Assembly: GCA_017453065.1 (NCBI GenBank)
Contig: JAFTKW010000020.1
Coordinates: forward strand, 1 to 64,000
Direction: 5' to 3'
DNA from: Lachnospiraceae bacterium
Lineage (GTDB): Bacteria; Bacillota; Clostridia; Lachnospirales; Lachnospiraceae
Length of the DNA stretch: 64,000 nucleotides
In this document: positions 51,058 through 61,993 of the stretch, piece after piece
How the letters are laid out: every line of letters begins with the position of its first letter
Position numbering within the stretch: the stretch's first letter is position 1
Made by a program: the position numbers and the translations under genes
The notes under the pieces: generated by a model
Seen by the model: the letters and a program-made list of their open reading frames with translations, nothing else
What the model was told of the DNA's origin: nothing
The model's database searches: none

Positions 51058-51906
51058 ATGATTGACAATAATGTTATGATTGAGCGTTTGGACCCTACTT
51101 TTTTGTTTACATGGAAGGGAACCAGACGGAGAGACGAAAAAAACTATCACAAGCATGATTATACAGAAATTGCGTACATTCTTTCTGGGCATGGCAAATA
51201 CCGCTTAAACGATCAGATTTATGAGGTGTCAGAGGGGGACTTGCTTTTGCTGAATCCAGGAGTGATGCATCAGGCTTTGTGCACAGATCCAGACAATCCT
51301 ACTACAGAGTTTTTTGTGGGCTTTTCAGATGTGCAGTTTTCGGGCATGTATGTAAATGAACTTCCACTGCCGAATGGACAGCTAATCATCCATACCAAGG
51401 GAGAACTTCGTCAAAGACTGTTTAAACTTTGTGCTTCGATGGAAGCGGAGAATGCAGTTTGCTGGCAGGGGAGATACTACATGATGAAGGCGTATCTGAT
51501 ACAGATGCTTTTGTTTGTATTCAGAGAGCAGACAGAACCGATGCCTGTAAAGACCGGATACGCATTTGAGTCTGTAAATAGGAAATATGTAGTAGAGCAG
51601 ATTGTAAGTTATTTTGAGGATCACTACAGCGAAAAAGTATCCTTGGATTCTATCGCAGAAAATATGTATTTGAGCCCATTTTATGTATCCAAGATTTTTA
51701 AGTCGGAAACGGGAGAAGCACCAATTCGCCATCTGATTAATATTCGTTTGGAAAAAGCCAAAGAAATATTGGAGAGCGGATGGGAAGGAAGCATCCAAGA
51801 AGTGGCTGCCAAGGTAGGGTACGATGATGCGTATCATTTCAGTAAATTGTTCAAAAAACGATACGGAATCCCTCCTTCAGCGGTTAAAAAAATGGAAAAA
51901 GTTTGA
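51058..51906 (+). CDS. AraC-family regulator with cupin sensor
   Basis: A 282-aa protein. The N-terminal cupin (NYHKHDYTEIAYILSGHGKY, LLLLNPGVMHQA) binds a small ligand, probably a sugar. The C-terminal double HTH is LDSIAENMYLSPFYVSKIFK and EVAAKVGYDDAYHFSKLFKK. Start codon 2 nt after the YigZ stop, with GAGGA upstream, so the genes are coupled. Regulated target unknown. Confidence 0.92.
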   Translation: MIDNNVMIERLDPTFLFTWKGTRRRDEKNYHKHDYTEIAYILSGHGKYRLNDQIYEVSEGDLLLLNPGVMHQALCTDPDNPTTEFFVGFSDVQFSGMYVNELPLPNGQLIIHTKGELRQRLFKLCASMEAENAVCWQGRYYMMKAYLIQMLLFVFREQTEPMPVKTGYAFESVNRKYVVEQIVSYFEDHYSEKVSLDSIAENMYLSPFYVSKIFKSETGEAPIRHLINIRLEKAKEILESGWEGSIQEVAAKVGYDDAYHFSKLFKKRYGIPPSAVKKMEKV

Positions 51907-52038
51907 TACTTTTTTGTCAGTATGTTTTTTTTTAGATACTTGAGCCCAAATGTGAAAAAAATGGTTTATTTTGCTCGTTAAGTTTGCTACAATCAAAGCA
52001 TGAAAGCGTTTACATTTCTCGCATATGGAGGATAGAAA

Positions 52039-52707
52039 ATGAGATACTTTTTTAGCGCAAATATTGAAAAGAAAGAAAAAGGATATACAATTCAGCTCCC
52101 ATTTAATGTATGGGAAGTTTGTAAACAGAGAGAAGTAATTACAGCAGACATGGTGCTGGACAACAAGATTATTAACTGTGAACTTCTTCCAAAGGAAAAA
52201 GGTAATTACGAAATTGTACTTACAGAGGAAGATGTGGCAGGTGTGGATCTTAACTTAAAGCACAAGATGCTTCTTCATGTAAATGGAAGTTTGATTAAGA
52301 TGGACCAGAATAGCCCATACAACTTTGACAAGCCAATCCGAAAGATTGACAGCATGGAAGTAATCATTCAGCCAGAGGATGGTCTTTGTGGACAGACTTG
52401 TGTGGCTATGCTTGCAGGCGTGACCATTGCTGACGTTATCAGCGTAATGGACTGCAGAGAGTGGCAGGCAACTATGGGTCGCGTGATTTCTGCATTGAAT
52501 TACTACGGTATCGACCACAGCGATATCATTGTTTACACAGAAGGACAGGAAGCAGTACTTCCTAAGTGCTGTGTAATGATGGAAAAGATGGGACGTTACT
52601 GCCATTACCTTGTGCATTTTGATGGCAAGTTCTATGATTCTAATCTGGGCGTTTTTGAAGAGTACGATATGTCCAAGCTTCAGGGATACTTGGAGATCAA
52701 ATGCTAA
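52039..52707 (+). CDS. DUF1905-like domain fused to papain-like cysteine protease fold
   Basis: A 222-aa protein. Residues 1-85 look like a small beta-barrel DUF1905 domain (YTIQLPFNVWEVCKQREVIT...LNLKHKMLLHVNG). From about residue 110 there is a papain/C39-like fold: GLCGQTCVAMLAGV with a candidate Cys, and CHYLVHFDGKFYDSNLG with a candidate His and Asp/Asn. No signal peptide, so it should be cytoplasmic. Own RBS (ATGGAGG) and terminator. Proteolytic activity is inferred. Confidence 0.7.
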   Translation: MRYFFSANIEKKEKGYTIQLPFNVWEVCKQREVITADMVLDNKIINCELLPKEKGNYEIVLTEEDVAGVDLNLKHKMLLHVNGSLIKMDQNSPYNFDKPIRKIDSMEVIIQPEDGLCGQTCVAMLAGVTIADVISVMDCREWQATMGRVISALNYYGIDHSDIIVYTEGQEAVLPKCCVMMEKMGRYCHYLVHFDGKFYDSNLGVFEEYDMSKLQGYLEIKC

Positions 52708-52730
52708 TTGAATAAGTGATTTGATTCGTT

Positions 52731-52761
52731 GAGCCAATGCTTTGTGCATTGGCTCTTTTTT
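52731..52761 (+). terminator. Rho-independent terminator
   Basis: GAGCCAATGC / GCATTGGCTC hairpin with TTTG loop and seven T. Confidence 0.95.
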
Positions 52762-52801
52762 CAAGACAGCAAGTTTTCATATTCTTTTTATTTTTCCTTT
52801 A

Positions 52802-52830
52802 TTGACACATCTATATCAAGAATATAAAAT
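52802..52830 (+). promoter_or_regulatory. Promoter of groESL
   Basis: TTGACA (52802-52807), 17-bp spacer, TAAAAT (52825-52830), then a 150-nt leader. No CIRCE (TTAGCACTC-N9-GAGTGCTAA) or CtsR heptad was seen between 52764 and 52991. Confidence 0.7.
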
Positions 52831-52991
52831 GAAACCGTTGATATTTCAGCGCATATTTTGGTGTAAAGCTGAATACATATGAAGGTGTATATTGATGAAA
52901 GAGTTTAGGTTTGCTCCAAAGCAAACAGCGCGAACTACAAAATAAGTAAATGCACCTAGAACAAATAGAAAATAGATAAGGAGATGTTTTT

Positions 52992-53276
52992 ATGAAATTA
53001 GCACCTTTAGGAGACAGAGTTGTATTGAAACAGTTGGTAGCTGAAGAAACTACTACTTCTGGAATTATTCTTACTGGCCAGACCAAGGAAAAACCTCAGC
53101 AGGCAGAAATCGTTGCAGTAGGTCCTGGCGGAATGGTAGACGGCAAAGAAATCAAGATGGAAGTTAAGGTTGGCGATCAGGTTATTTATTCTAAGTACGC
53201 TGGCACAGAAGTGAAACTTGGTGAGGAAGAATACATCATTGTTAAGCAGAGTGACATTTTGGCAATCATCCAGTAG
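52992..53276 (+). CDS. groES: Co-chaperonin GroES (10 kDa)
   Basis: A 94-aa GroES. MKLAPLGDRVVLKQL, the mobile loop TTTSGIILTGQTKEKPQQ, VVAVGPG-like (IVAVGPGG) and VKVGDQVIYSKYAGTE are the family landmarks. It caps the GroEL ring during ATP-driven protein folding. RBS TAAGGAGAT. The groEL gene follows after 32 nt. Confidence 0.97.
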   Translation: MKLAPLGDRVVLKQLVAEETTTSGIILTGQTKEKPQQAEIVAVGPGGMVDGKEIKMEVKVGDQVIYSKYAGTEVKLGEEEYIIVKQSDILAIIQ

Positions 53277-53287
53277 TTATAAATTGA

Positions 53288-54928
<1,641 letters not shown>

Positions 54929-55110
54929 GCGTTCTAAACCCAAGACGCAGTCGGACGAATAAAGGAAACCTCGGCCCCAAGCTTGCTTGGAGGGTCGGGG
55001 TTTTATTTATTTGGCTGGGTATGACTTGGGCAAGCGGTAGCCTCCGGATTCGACGAAGGAGAATTTGGGGGCTAAGCGCAGGCCAAGACAGCGTCTTGGG
55101 TTTAGAACGC
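54929..55110. repeat. 182-bp block with 20-bp perfect terminal inverted repeats
   Basis: GCGTTCTAAACCCAAGACGC at 54929-54948 and its exact complement at 55091-55110. Inside, AACCTCGGCCCC...GGGTCGGGGTT forms a hairpin followed by TTTT near 54968-55008, which acts as the groESL terminator. No target-site duplication was evident at the edges. No ORF of note. It could be a MITE-like element or a secondary-structure unit. Confidence 0.75.
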
Positions 55111-55214
55111 AGGAAGATTTTTGTTATGTTAGTGACATATCAAGTAAATGAATGTCAGCAGTGCCAAGAGGAACATTCCGAAAGACATTAAATTTTAAAT
55201 AAGAAAGAATACAG

Positions 55215-55243
55215 TTGACAAATACAGTATTTCTTCCTATAAT
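55215..55243 (+). promoter_or_regulatory. Consensus promoter of the rimP-nusA-infB operon
   Basis: TTGACA (55215-55220), 17-bp spacer, TATAAT (55238-55243): perfect consensus, about 240 nt before rimP. Confidence 0.93.
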
Positions 55244-55272
55244 ATGCCTAGATGAATAATATTACTTGCGAG

Positions 55273-55408
55273 AGAGTGGCTGAAAAGCCACTCTTTCTTG
55301 TTGCTAAGCGAAGCTTGCAACAAGAAAGAGTGATACATGCACACGTCGAAGCGTGGCTTCGACGGCACCAACACCGTTCGCACGCAAGATTGCGTCATGC
55401 GCAATCTT
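55273..55408 (+). promoter_or_regulatory. Structured leader of the nusA-infB operon
   Basis: Four hairpins: AGAGTGGCT/AGCCACTCT (55273-55294); CACTCTTTCTTGTTGC and its exact complement (55289-55332, 16 bp); CGTCGAAGC/GCTTCGACG (55344-55364); AAGATTGCG/CGCAATCTT (55386-55408). The first two share CACTCT and cannot form together. This suggests a switch, possibly autoregulation by NusA, but the effector is unknown. Confidence 0.55.
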
Positions 55409-55485
55409 ATCTTTAGGGCTGTGACACACGGTACGCTGGGATGCACACGCAAGTATCAACATTCAAGAAAGGAACAGGTGAGTAA

Positions 55486-55953
55486 ATGTCAAAGAGGGAA
55501 ACCTACGAGGCAAAGGCAGAAAACCTACTTTTGCCAATTACACAGAAATTCGGCGTAGAGGTTTACGACGTAGAGTATGTGAAAGAAGGCAGTGACTGGT
55601 ATCTTAGGGCTTTTATCGACAAGCCAGAAGGAGTTAATATCATCGACTGCGAAAATGTCAGCAGAGCTTTTTCGGATGCTCTTGACCAGGAGGACTTCAT
55701 TCCAGATGCATATATTTTGGAGGTGAGTAGCCCCGGTCTTGGCAGAACTTTAAAGAAGGACAGACATTTTGAAAAAAGTATAGGCCAGGAAGTGGAGGTA
55801 AAACTCTACAAGCCTATCGACAAGGTAAAGGAGTTTGTTGGAAAACTGGACAGCTTTGACAGCGAGTCTATCACTATCATTGCAGAAGACGAAGCCAAGA
55901 AAACCTTTAACCGCAGTGAAATTGCACTTGTTCGTTTGACCATAGATTTTTAA
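55486..55953 (+). CDS. rimP: Ribosome maturation factor RimP
   Basis: A 155-aa protein needed for 30S subunit maturation. LLLPITQKFGVEVYDVEYVKEG, YLRAFIDKPEGVNIIDCE and YILEVSSPGLGRTLK are typical. RBS ACAGGTGAG. First gene of the nusA operon; the gap to nusA is 32 nt. Confidence 0.96.
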   Translation: MSKRETYEAKAENLLLPITQKFGVEVYDVEYVKEGSDWYLRAFIDKPEGVNIIDCENVSRAFSDALDQEDFIPDAYILEVSSPGLGRTLKKDRHFEKSIGQEVEVKLYKPIDKVKEFVGKLDSFDSESITIIAEDEAKKTFNRSEIALVRLTIDF

Positions 55954-55985
55954 ATTGAATGAAACCATAGGAGGATAAAAGAAAA

Positions 55986-57137
55986 ATGAACAAAGAATTA
56001 ATGGAAGCATTAGACATTTTGGAGAGAGAGAAAGAGATTAGCAAAGAGACATTGTTCGAGGCAATTGAGAATTCTCTTTTGACAGCATGCAAGAACCATT
56101 TTGGCAAAGCAGACAATATCAAAGTTGAGATTAACAGAGAAACATGTGATTTCTTGGTATATGCAGAAAAAGAAGTTGTGGAAACAGCTGAAGAAGTGGA
56201 AGATGATTGCTTGCAGATTTGTCTTGCTGACGCAAAAGCAGTTTCTAAGAGAGCAAAAGTTGGCACAATTTTGAAGGTTGAAATCAAATCCAAAGAATTT
56301 GGCCGTATTGCTACACAGAATGCAAAGAACGTTATCCTACAGAAGATCAGAGAAGAAGAAAGATCTGTAATTTACAATCAGTACTACGAAAAAGAAAAAG
56401 ACGTAGTGACAGGTGTAGTACAGCGCTATGTAGGAAAGAACATCAGCATTAACCTTGGTAAGGTAGATGCTCTTCTCACAGAAAACGAGCAGGTTAAGGG
56501 AGAGGTATTCAGACCTACAGAGAGAATCAAAGTTTACATTCTCGAAGTAAAGAACACTCCTAAGGGACCACGCATCAATGTAAGCCGCACACATCCAGAA
56601 TTGGTTAAGAGATTGTTTGAGGCTGAAGTAACAGAAATCAAAGATGGTACAGTAGAGATCATGAGCATTGCTCGTGAAGCTGGAAGTCGTACCAAGATTG
56701 CTGTTTGGAGCAACAATCCAAACGTAGATGCAGTAGGTGCATGTGTAGGTCTTAACGGTGCAAGAGTTAACTCCATCGTGGAAGAACTTCGCGGAGAAAA
56801 AATCGATATCGTAAACTGGGATGAGAACCCTGGTATCCTGATTCAGAATGCACTTTCTCCAGCAAAAATTGTTGCAGTATTTGCAGATCCAGACGAGAAG
56901 ACTGCAAAAGTAGTTGTTCCTGATTATCAGTTGTCTTTGGCAATCGGTAAAGAAGGTCAGAACGCTAGACTTGCTGCAAGACTTACAGGCTACAAGATTG
57001 ACATCAAGTCTGAGACTCAGGCGAAGGATGCTCCAGGCTTCCGTTACGAAGACTACGAGTACGAAGAGTACGATGAAGAGTATGAGGAGTATGAAGGCGA
57101 GTACGAAGGCGAATACGAAGAGGGAGCAGATGAATAA
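55986..57137 (+). CDS. nusA: Transcription elongation/termination factor NusA
   Basis: A 383-aa protein. N-terminal RNAP-binding domain (MNKELMEALDILEREKEI), S1 domain (VVQRYVGKNISINLGKVDALL), then two KH domains with VGACVGLNGARVNSI and GKEGQNARLAARLTG. The last about 33 residues are a Glu/Tyr-rich tail (YEDYEYEEYDEEYEEYEGEY), without the C-terminal AR repeats of enterobacterial NusA. RBS AGGAGGAT. It overlaps ylxR by 8 bp. Confidence 0.96.
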   Translation: MNKELMEALDILEREKEISKETLFEAIENSLLTACKNHFGKADNIKVEINRETCDFLVYAEKEVVETAEEVEDDCLQICLADAKAVSKRAKVGTILKVEIKSKEFGRIATQNAKNVILQKIREEERSVIYNQYYEKEKDVVTGVVQRYVGKNISINLGKVDALLTENEQVKGEVFRPTERIKVYILEVKNTPKGPRINVSRTHPELVKRLFEAEVTEIKDGTVEIMSIAREAGSRTKIAVWSNNPNVDAVGACVGLNGARVNSIVEELRGEKIDIVNWDENPGILIQNALSPAKIVAVFADPDEKTAKVVVPDYQLSLAIGKEGQNARLAARLTGYKIDIKSETQAKDAPGFRYEDYEYEEYDEEYEEYEGEYEGEYEEGADE

Positions 57138-57399
57138 GAAAATTCCCATGAGACAGTGCGTTGGCTGTGGTGAGATGAAAAGCAAAAAGGAAATGATGCG
57201 CGTTCTCAAAACAGCAGAAGATGCAATTGTCCTAGATGTAACAGGCAAAAAAAATGGTAGAGGCGCATATCTTTGTGTGTCAGAAGATTGCTTGAAAAAA
57301 GCAAGAAAGAACAAAGGATTAGAGCGTTCTTTCAAAATGAGTATTCCGACCGAAGTATATGACGCTTTAGAGAAGGAGTTTGAAGATATTGAAGCCTAA
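57130..57399 (+). CDS. ylxR: YlxR family RNA-binding protein
   Basis: An 89-aa protein. MNKKIPMRQCVGCGEMKSKK (CxxC near residues 10-13) and GRGAYLCVSEDCLKKA are the YlxR family landmarks. It is thought to bind RNA and associate with RNase P. The start overlaps the nusA stop; the RBS AGGGAG is inside nusA. Always found between nusA and infB in Firmicutes. Confidence 0.93.
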   Translation: MNKKIPMRQCVGCGEMKSKKEMMRVLKTAEDAIVLDVTGKKNGRGAYLCVSEDCLKKARKNKGLERSFKMSIPTEVYDALEKEFEDIEA

Positions 57400-57730
57400 T
57401 AAAATTTATTCCCTGCTAGGTTTGGCTATGCGAGGAAGAAATGTTGTAAGTGGAGAGTTTGCGACAGAAAGTGCCGTAAAGGATGGCTCAGCCATGCTGG
57501 TGCTGGTGGCAAAGGATGCTTCAGACAATACAAAGAAACTGTTTACCAATAAATGTTCTTTTTATGAAGTACCATGTTTTCAATATGGAACAAAAGAAGA
57601 ACTTGGGCATGCCATAGGAAAGGAACTTCGTTCCTCCTTAGCAGTCACCGATTTGGGACTTGCGGATGCTATTATTGGGAAACTGGAAGAAACGGATAAA
57701 CTAGGAGGTAGTGAGCATGGCGAAAATTAA
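57389..57730 (+). CDS. ylxQ: L7Ae-family RNA-binding protein (YlxQ)
   Basis: A 113-aa protein with the L7Ae/L30e fold. [20 protein letters not shown] and [21 protein letters not shown] are family landmarks. It binds kink-turn RNA. I chose TTG 57389 because AAGGAG lies 10 nt upstream; an earlier TTG at 57380 is too close to it. It overlaps ylxR by 11 bp and infB by 14 bp. Confidence 0.88.
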   Translation: MKPNKIYSLLGLAMRGRNVVSGEFATESAVKDGSAMLVLVAKDASDNTKKLFTNKCSFYEVPCFQYGTKEELGHAIGKELRSSLAVTDLGLADAIIGKLEETDKLGGSEHGEN

Positions 57731-60638
57731 AGTACATGAGCTTGCGAAAGAATTAGATAAACAAAGTAAAGACGTCTTAGCTTTCCTTCAGGAAAAGGGA
57801 GTGGATGCTAAGGCGGCTCAGAGTAGCATCGAAGACGGCGATGCGGATATGGTTAGAAAACATTTTGGAGCTTCTTCTGCGAAGGCAGAAGCACCAAAGG
57901 CGGAGGCGCCAAAGGCTGAGGCACCTAAAGTAGAGGAACCTAAAGCAGAAGTGAAAGAGGCGCCTAAGGCGGAGGCACCTAAAAAGAAGAAAATCATCTT
58001 TGTAAGCAACCAGCAGAATTCCAAGATGCCAGGTCAGGGTCAGCGTCCAGCTGGTCAGGGTGGCTACAATCAGGGCCAAAGACAGGGTGGCAGAGATGGT
58101 CAGCAAAGAGATGGTCAGGGCTTTAGAGGCCAGGGCGGTCAGGGCGGCTACAATCAGGGTCAGAGACAGGGTGGATACGGACAGAATACTCGTCCAGCGC
58201 AGCCTGCAAGAACACCAATCAAGCCTTTGACACCACCATCCCCAACACCAAGTGTACAGATGGTTTCTGGACGTCCACAGCCAGCTGCTAAACCAGCGGT
58301 TGAAGAAACAAAGGCTCCACAGCAGGCAGCACCACAGACACAGCGTCCTGTGGAAAACAGACCAGCTGAGCAGAGAAATACAGATAGAGGTGAAAGACCA
58401 CAGGGACCTAGAACAGATAGACCACAGGGTCCTAGAGGTGACAGACCAGAGAGAGGCGATAGAAACTTTGATAGAAATCGTCCTCAGGGTGGCAGAGATG
58501 GCCAGCCAAGAGATGGCCAAGGCTTTAGAGGTCAGGGCAGAGATGGCCAAGGCAGAGATGGTCAGGGCTTCAGAGGCCAGGGCAGAGATGGTCAAGGTGG
58601 CTTTAGAGGCGGCCAGGATAGACCGTTTGATAAGGATCGTGAGCCAGCAAGACCAGGCCAGGGTGGCTTTAGAAAACCAGCTCCGGGTAAGGGCGGTTTT
58701 GCAGGTGAGGCACCAGCAGGCAAGGATGTAGAAAAACACAGTGGTGAAGAAAAACGCCGCTTTAGTCAGGAAAAAGACAAACGTTCTAAGAAAGATCATA
58801 TCTATGAAGAGGAAGAGAACGTAAAGGCAAAACCAGGCAGATTTATTAAGCCTGAAAAGAAAAAGGAAGAGGTTGTTGAAGAAGTAATCAAGGTAATCAC
58901 CCTTCCAGAAGTAATTACTATCAAAGATTTGGCTGACAAGATGAAGATACAGCCATCTGCAATCGTTAAGAAATTGTTCCTGGAAGGCAAGATTGTAACT
59001 GTGAACCAGGAAATCTCTTACGAAGAAGCAGAAAATATTGCGATGGAATATGAAATCCTCTGCGAAAAAGAAATCAAGGTTGACGTAATTGAGGAACTTT
59101 TGAAAGAGGAAGAAGAAGCAGAAGAGAACTTGGTATCCAGACCTCCTGTTATCTGTGTAATGGGACACGTTGACCATGGTAAAACTTCTCTTTTGGATGC
59201 TATCAGAAAGACAAATGTTACAGATAGAGAAGCAGGCGGTATTACACAGCACATTGGTGCTTATACTGTAACTGTAGATGGACGTAAGATTACATTCCTG
59301 GATACACCAGGTCATGAAGCATTTACTGCTATGCGTATGCGTGGAGCAAATTCCACAGATATCGCTATTCTTGTAGTTGCAGCAGACGACGGTGTAATGC
59401 CACAGACCATCGAAGCTATCAACCATGCTAAGGCTGCTGGAATCGAAATCATCGTTGCTATCAACAAGATTGATAAGCCAAGTGCAAACCCAGACAGAGT
59501 AAAACAGGAACTTACTGAGTATGAACTTATCCCTGTTGATTGGGGCGGAAGCACTGAGTTTGTTCATGTATCTGCAAAGCAGGGTGATGGTATCGAAGAT
59601 CTGCTTGAAACCATTCTTTTGACAGCAGATATTTTGGAACTGAAAGCAAATCCTAATAGACGTGCAAGAGGTCTTGTAATCGAGGCTGAGCTCGATAAGG
59701 GAAGAGGTCCAGTTGCAACTGTATTGGTACAGAAGGGTACTCTGCATGTGGGAGACTTTATTTCTGCAGGCGCATGCTACGGTAAAGTGCGTGCAATGAT
59801 CGATGACAAGGGTCGAAGAGTAAAAGAAGCGACTCCTTCTACACCAGTAGAAATCTTGGGTCTTTCCAACGTGCCAAGTGCAGGTGAAGTATTCCTGTCT
59901 CATGATTCTGACAAGAATGCTAAGAGTTATGCAGAAACCTACCAGGCGCAGAACAAAGAAAGAATGCTGGAAGAAACCAAGAGCAGAATGTCTCTTGATG
60001 ATCTGTTCTCCCAGATTCAGGAAGGCAATTTGAAAGAGCTTAACCTGATTGTTAAAGCAGATGTTCAGGGTAGCGTAGAAGCAGTGAAGCAGAGCCTCAT
60101 GAAGCTTTCCAACGAAGAAGTTGTGGTTAAATGTATCCACGGCGGCGTTGGTGCAATCAATGAGTCTGACGTAGTGCTTGCAAGTGCATCCAATGCTATC
60201 ATCATCGGATTTAACGTTCGTCCAGATGCTACTGCTAAGGAAACAGCAGAGCGTGAAGGCGTAGATGTACGTTTGTATAGAGTTATCTATCAGGCAATCG
60301 AAGATATCGAAGCTGCTATGAAGGGTATGCTTGATCCAGTATATGAGGAAAAAGTTATCGGTCACGCAGAGGTTCGTCAGATCTTCAAGGCATCCGCAGT
60401 TGGTAACATCGCTGGTTCCTACGTTCTGGATGGTATTTTCCAGAGAGGATGTAAAGTACGTATCTCTAGAGAGGGCAAACAGATCTTTGAAGGCGAGTTA
60501 GCTTCTCTTAAGAGATTTAAAGATGATGTCAAGGAAGTTAAGGCTGGCTACGAGTGTGGTTTGGTATTTAACGGCTTTGACCAGATGCAGGAACTTGATA
60601 TTGTAGAAGCTTATATCATGGTGGAGGTACCACGATAA
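57717..60638 (+). CDS. infB: Translation initiation factor IF-2 with RGQG-rich linker
   Basis: A 973-aa GTPase that delivers initiator tRNA. The IF2_N helix domain is at residues 1-50. A KAEAP repeat (about 52-90) and a long low-complexity part (about 100-340, rich in Gly, Gln, Arg, Asp: [12 protein letters not shown] repeats) follow. The G domain (from about 485) has [17 protein letters not shown] and NKID; the C2 domain closes the protein. RBS AGGAGG 7 nt before ATG 57717. Confidence 0.97.
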   Translation: MAKIKVHELAKELDKQSKDVLAFLQEKGVDAKAAQSSIEDGDADMVRKHFGASSAKAEAPKAEAPKAEAPKVEEPKAEVKEAPKAEAPKKKKIIFVSNQQNSKMPGQGQRPAGQGGYNQGQRQGGRDGQQRDGQGFRGQGGQGGYNQGQRQGGYGQNTRPAQPARTPIKPLTPPSPTPSVQMVSGRPQPAAKPAVEETKAPQQAAPQTQRPVENRPAEQRNTDRGERPQGPRTDRPQGPRGDRPERGDRNFDRNRPQGGRDGQPRDGQGFRGQGRDGQGRDGQGFRGQGRDGQGGFRGGQDRPFDKDREPARPGQGGFRKPAPGKGGFAGEAPAGKDVEKHSGEEKRRFSQEKDKRSKKDHIYEEEENVKAKPGRFIKPEKKKEEVVEEVIKVITLPEVITIKDLADKMKIQPSAIVKKLFLEGKIVTVNQEISYEEAENIAMEYEILCEKEIKVDVIEELLKEEEEAEENLVSRPPVICVMGHVDHGKTSLLDAIRKTNVTDREAGGITQHIGAYTVTVDGRKITFLDTPGHEAFTAMRMRGANSTDIAILVVAADDGVMPQTIEAINHAKAAGIEIIVAINKIDKPSANPDRVKQELTEYELIPVDWGGSTEFVHVSAKQGDGIEDLLETILLTADILELKANPNRRARGLVIEAELDKGRGPVATVLVQKGTLHVGDFISAGACYGKVRAMIDDKGRRVKEATPSTPVEILGLSNVPSAGEVFLSHDSDKNAKSYAETYQAQNKERMLEETKSRMSLDDLFSQIQEGNLKELNLIVKADVQGSVEAVKQSLMKLSNEEVVVKCIHGGVGAINESDVVLASASNAIIIGFNVRPDATAKETAEREGVDVRLYRVIYQAIEDIEAAMKGMLDPVYEEKVIGHAEVRQIFKASAVGNIAGSYVLDGIFQRGCKVRISREGKQIFEGELASLKRFKDDVKEVKAGYECGLVFNGFDQMQELDIVEAYIMVEVPR

Positions 60639-61028
60639 ATGAGAAAGAATAGCGTAAAAAGTACTAGAATCAACAGCGAAGTACAGAGAGTATTGGCAGA
60701 GGTGATTCGTGGGGAAATCAAAGACCCACGAATCAGCCCTCTTACTAGTGTGGTTGCTGTTGAGGTTGCGCCAGATTTAAAGACTTGTAAGGCATGGATT
60801 AGCGTGCTGGGTGATGACCAGGCGAGAAAAGATACCTATGCAGGCCTTCGCAGTGCAGAAGGTTTTATTAAGAATCAGATTGCACGCAAAATTAATCTGC
60901 GCAATACACCAGAGATTACTTTTATTTTGGATCAGTCCATCGAATATGGTGTGAATATGTCCAAAAAGATTGACGAAGTGATCAGCGAAATCCCAGACAG
61001 GGAAGACGAAGGAGCAGAAGTTGAATAA
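60639..61028 (+). CDS. rbfA: Ribosome-binding factor A
   Basis: A 129-aa protein with KH fold that helps 16S rRNA maturation. RINSEVQRVLAEVIRGEIKDPRI and AWISVLGD are the family landmarks; the C-terminus is acidic. ATG directly follows the infB stop, with GGAGGT in the infB end. Confidence 0.95.
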   Translation: MRKNSVKSTRINSEVQRVLAEVIRGEIKDPRISPLTSVVAVEVAPDLKTCKAWISVLGDDQARKDTYAGLRSAEGFIKNQIARKINLRNTPEITFILDQSIEYGVNMSKKIDEVISEIPDREDEGAEVE

Positions 61029-61983
61029 AATTAATTTGATGGAAGTATGTAAAGGAGCAAACCGCATCGGTATCAGTGCGCATATCAGACCCGATGGAGA
61101 TGCGGTAGGCTCATGTTTGGCACTTTACCATTATCTTAAACATTGCATGCCAGAGGCCTATGTTAAGGTATTTTTGGAAAATCCCCCGGCTTGTTTTTCT
61201 AAGATGAAGGGGATAGAAGACATCGATAGCCAGTTCCCAGAGCAGGAACCTTTCGATGTGTTCTTTGTGCTGGATGTGGCTAAGGACCAGGAACGATTGG
61301 GTGAGGCGACAAAGTATTTCGAACAGGCAAAGAAGACAGTTAATATCGACCATCATATCAGCAATGCAAGAGGAAGCGGTGATGTAAATTATGTGCTTCC
61401 TGAGGCGGCAGCAACCTGTCAGGTGCTGTTTGAACTGATGGATCAGCAGTGGATGAATGCCAAGGTGGCAGAGGCTTTGTATGTTGGAATTATCCATGAT
61501 TGTGGTGTCTTTCAGTATTCCAATACAACACCAAGAACTTTGGAAGTGGCTGCGAACCTGGTATCCTACGGCTTCAACTTTAGCCAGCTCATAGAAGAGA
61601 CCTTCTATGAAAAGACGTATTTGCAAAATCAGCTTTTGGGCAGAGCACTTATGGAAAGCATTCGATTCATGGAAGGCAGATGTATTGTCAGCTGTGTAGA
61701 TCGCAAAACCATGGAGTTTTATGGGGCTACAAGCGCAGACTTGGATGGTATTGTCAACCAGCTTAGAAATACAAAGGGCGTAGATTGCGCTGTATTTATG
61801 TATGAAATCAGTCCAATGACCTTTAAGGTGAGCTTGCGCTCCAATGAAAAACTGGATGTATCCAAGGTGGCAGGCTTCTTTGGCGGTGGTGGACATGTAA
61901 GAGCAGCAGGATGTACTCTCAATGGCACATTCCATGATGTGATTAACAATGTTTCCGCACAGATTGAGAAGTGGATTCAATAA
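61021..61983 (+). CDS. nrnA: DHH-family oligoribonuclease/pAp phosphatase (NrnA-like)
   Basis: A 320-aa DHH/DHHA1 phosphoesterase. SAHIRPDGDAVGSCLAL, VLDVAKD, the DHH motif NIDHHISN, and the C-terminal GGGGHVRAAGCTL define it. It degrades nanoRNA and dephosphorylates pAp in the cytoplasm. The TTG start at 61021 is supported by GAAGGAG upstream; an ATG six codons in is an alternative. Overlaps rbfA by 8 bp. Confidence 0.94.
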   Translation: MNKINLMEVCKGANRIGISAHIRPDGDAVGSCLALYHYLKHCMPEAYVKVFLENPPACFSKMKGIEDIDSQFPEQEPFDVFFVLDVAKDQERLGEATKYFEQAKKTVNIDHHISNARGSGDVNYVLPEAAATCQVLFELMDQQWMNAKVAEALYVGIIHDCGVFQYSNTTPRTLEVAANLVSYGFNFSQLIEETFYEKTYLQNQLLGRALMESIRFMEGRCIVSCVDRKTMEFYGATSADLDGIVNQLRNTKGVDCAVFMYEISPMTFKVSLRSNEKLDVSKVAGFFGGGGHVRAAGCTLNGTFHDVINNVSAQIEKWIQ

Positions 61984-61993
61984 GGGTGTTCAA

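Noticed and set aside
55126-55191. 21-codon frame with CQQC motif after the groEL repeat
   Set aside because: A weak GCAGGAAG precedes it but there is no promoter close by and nothing else supports coding.
57777-60365. 862-codon open frame antisense to infB
   Set aside because: It lies wholly opposite infB, is very rich in Cys, Phe, Leu and Ser, has no RBS or known domain, and follows from the codon bias of infB.
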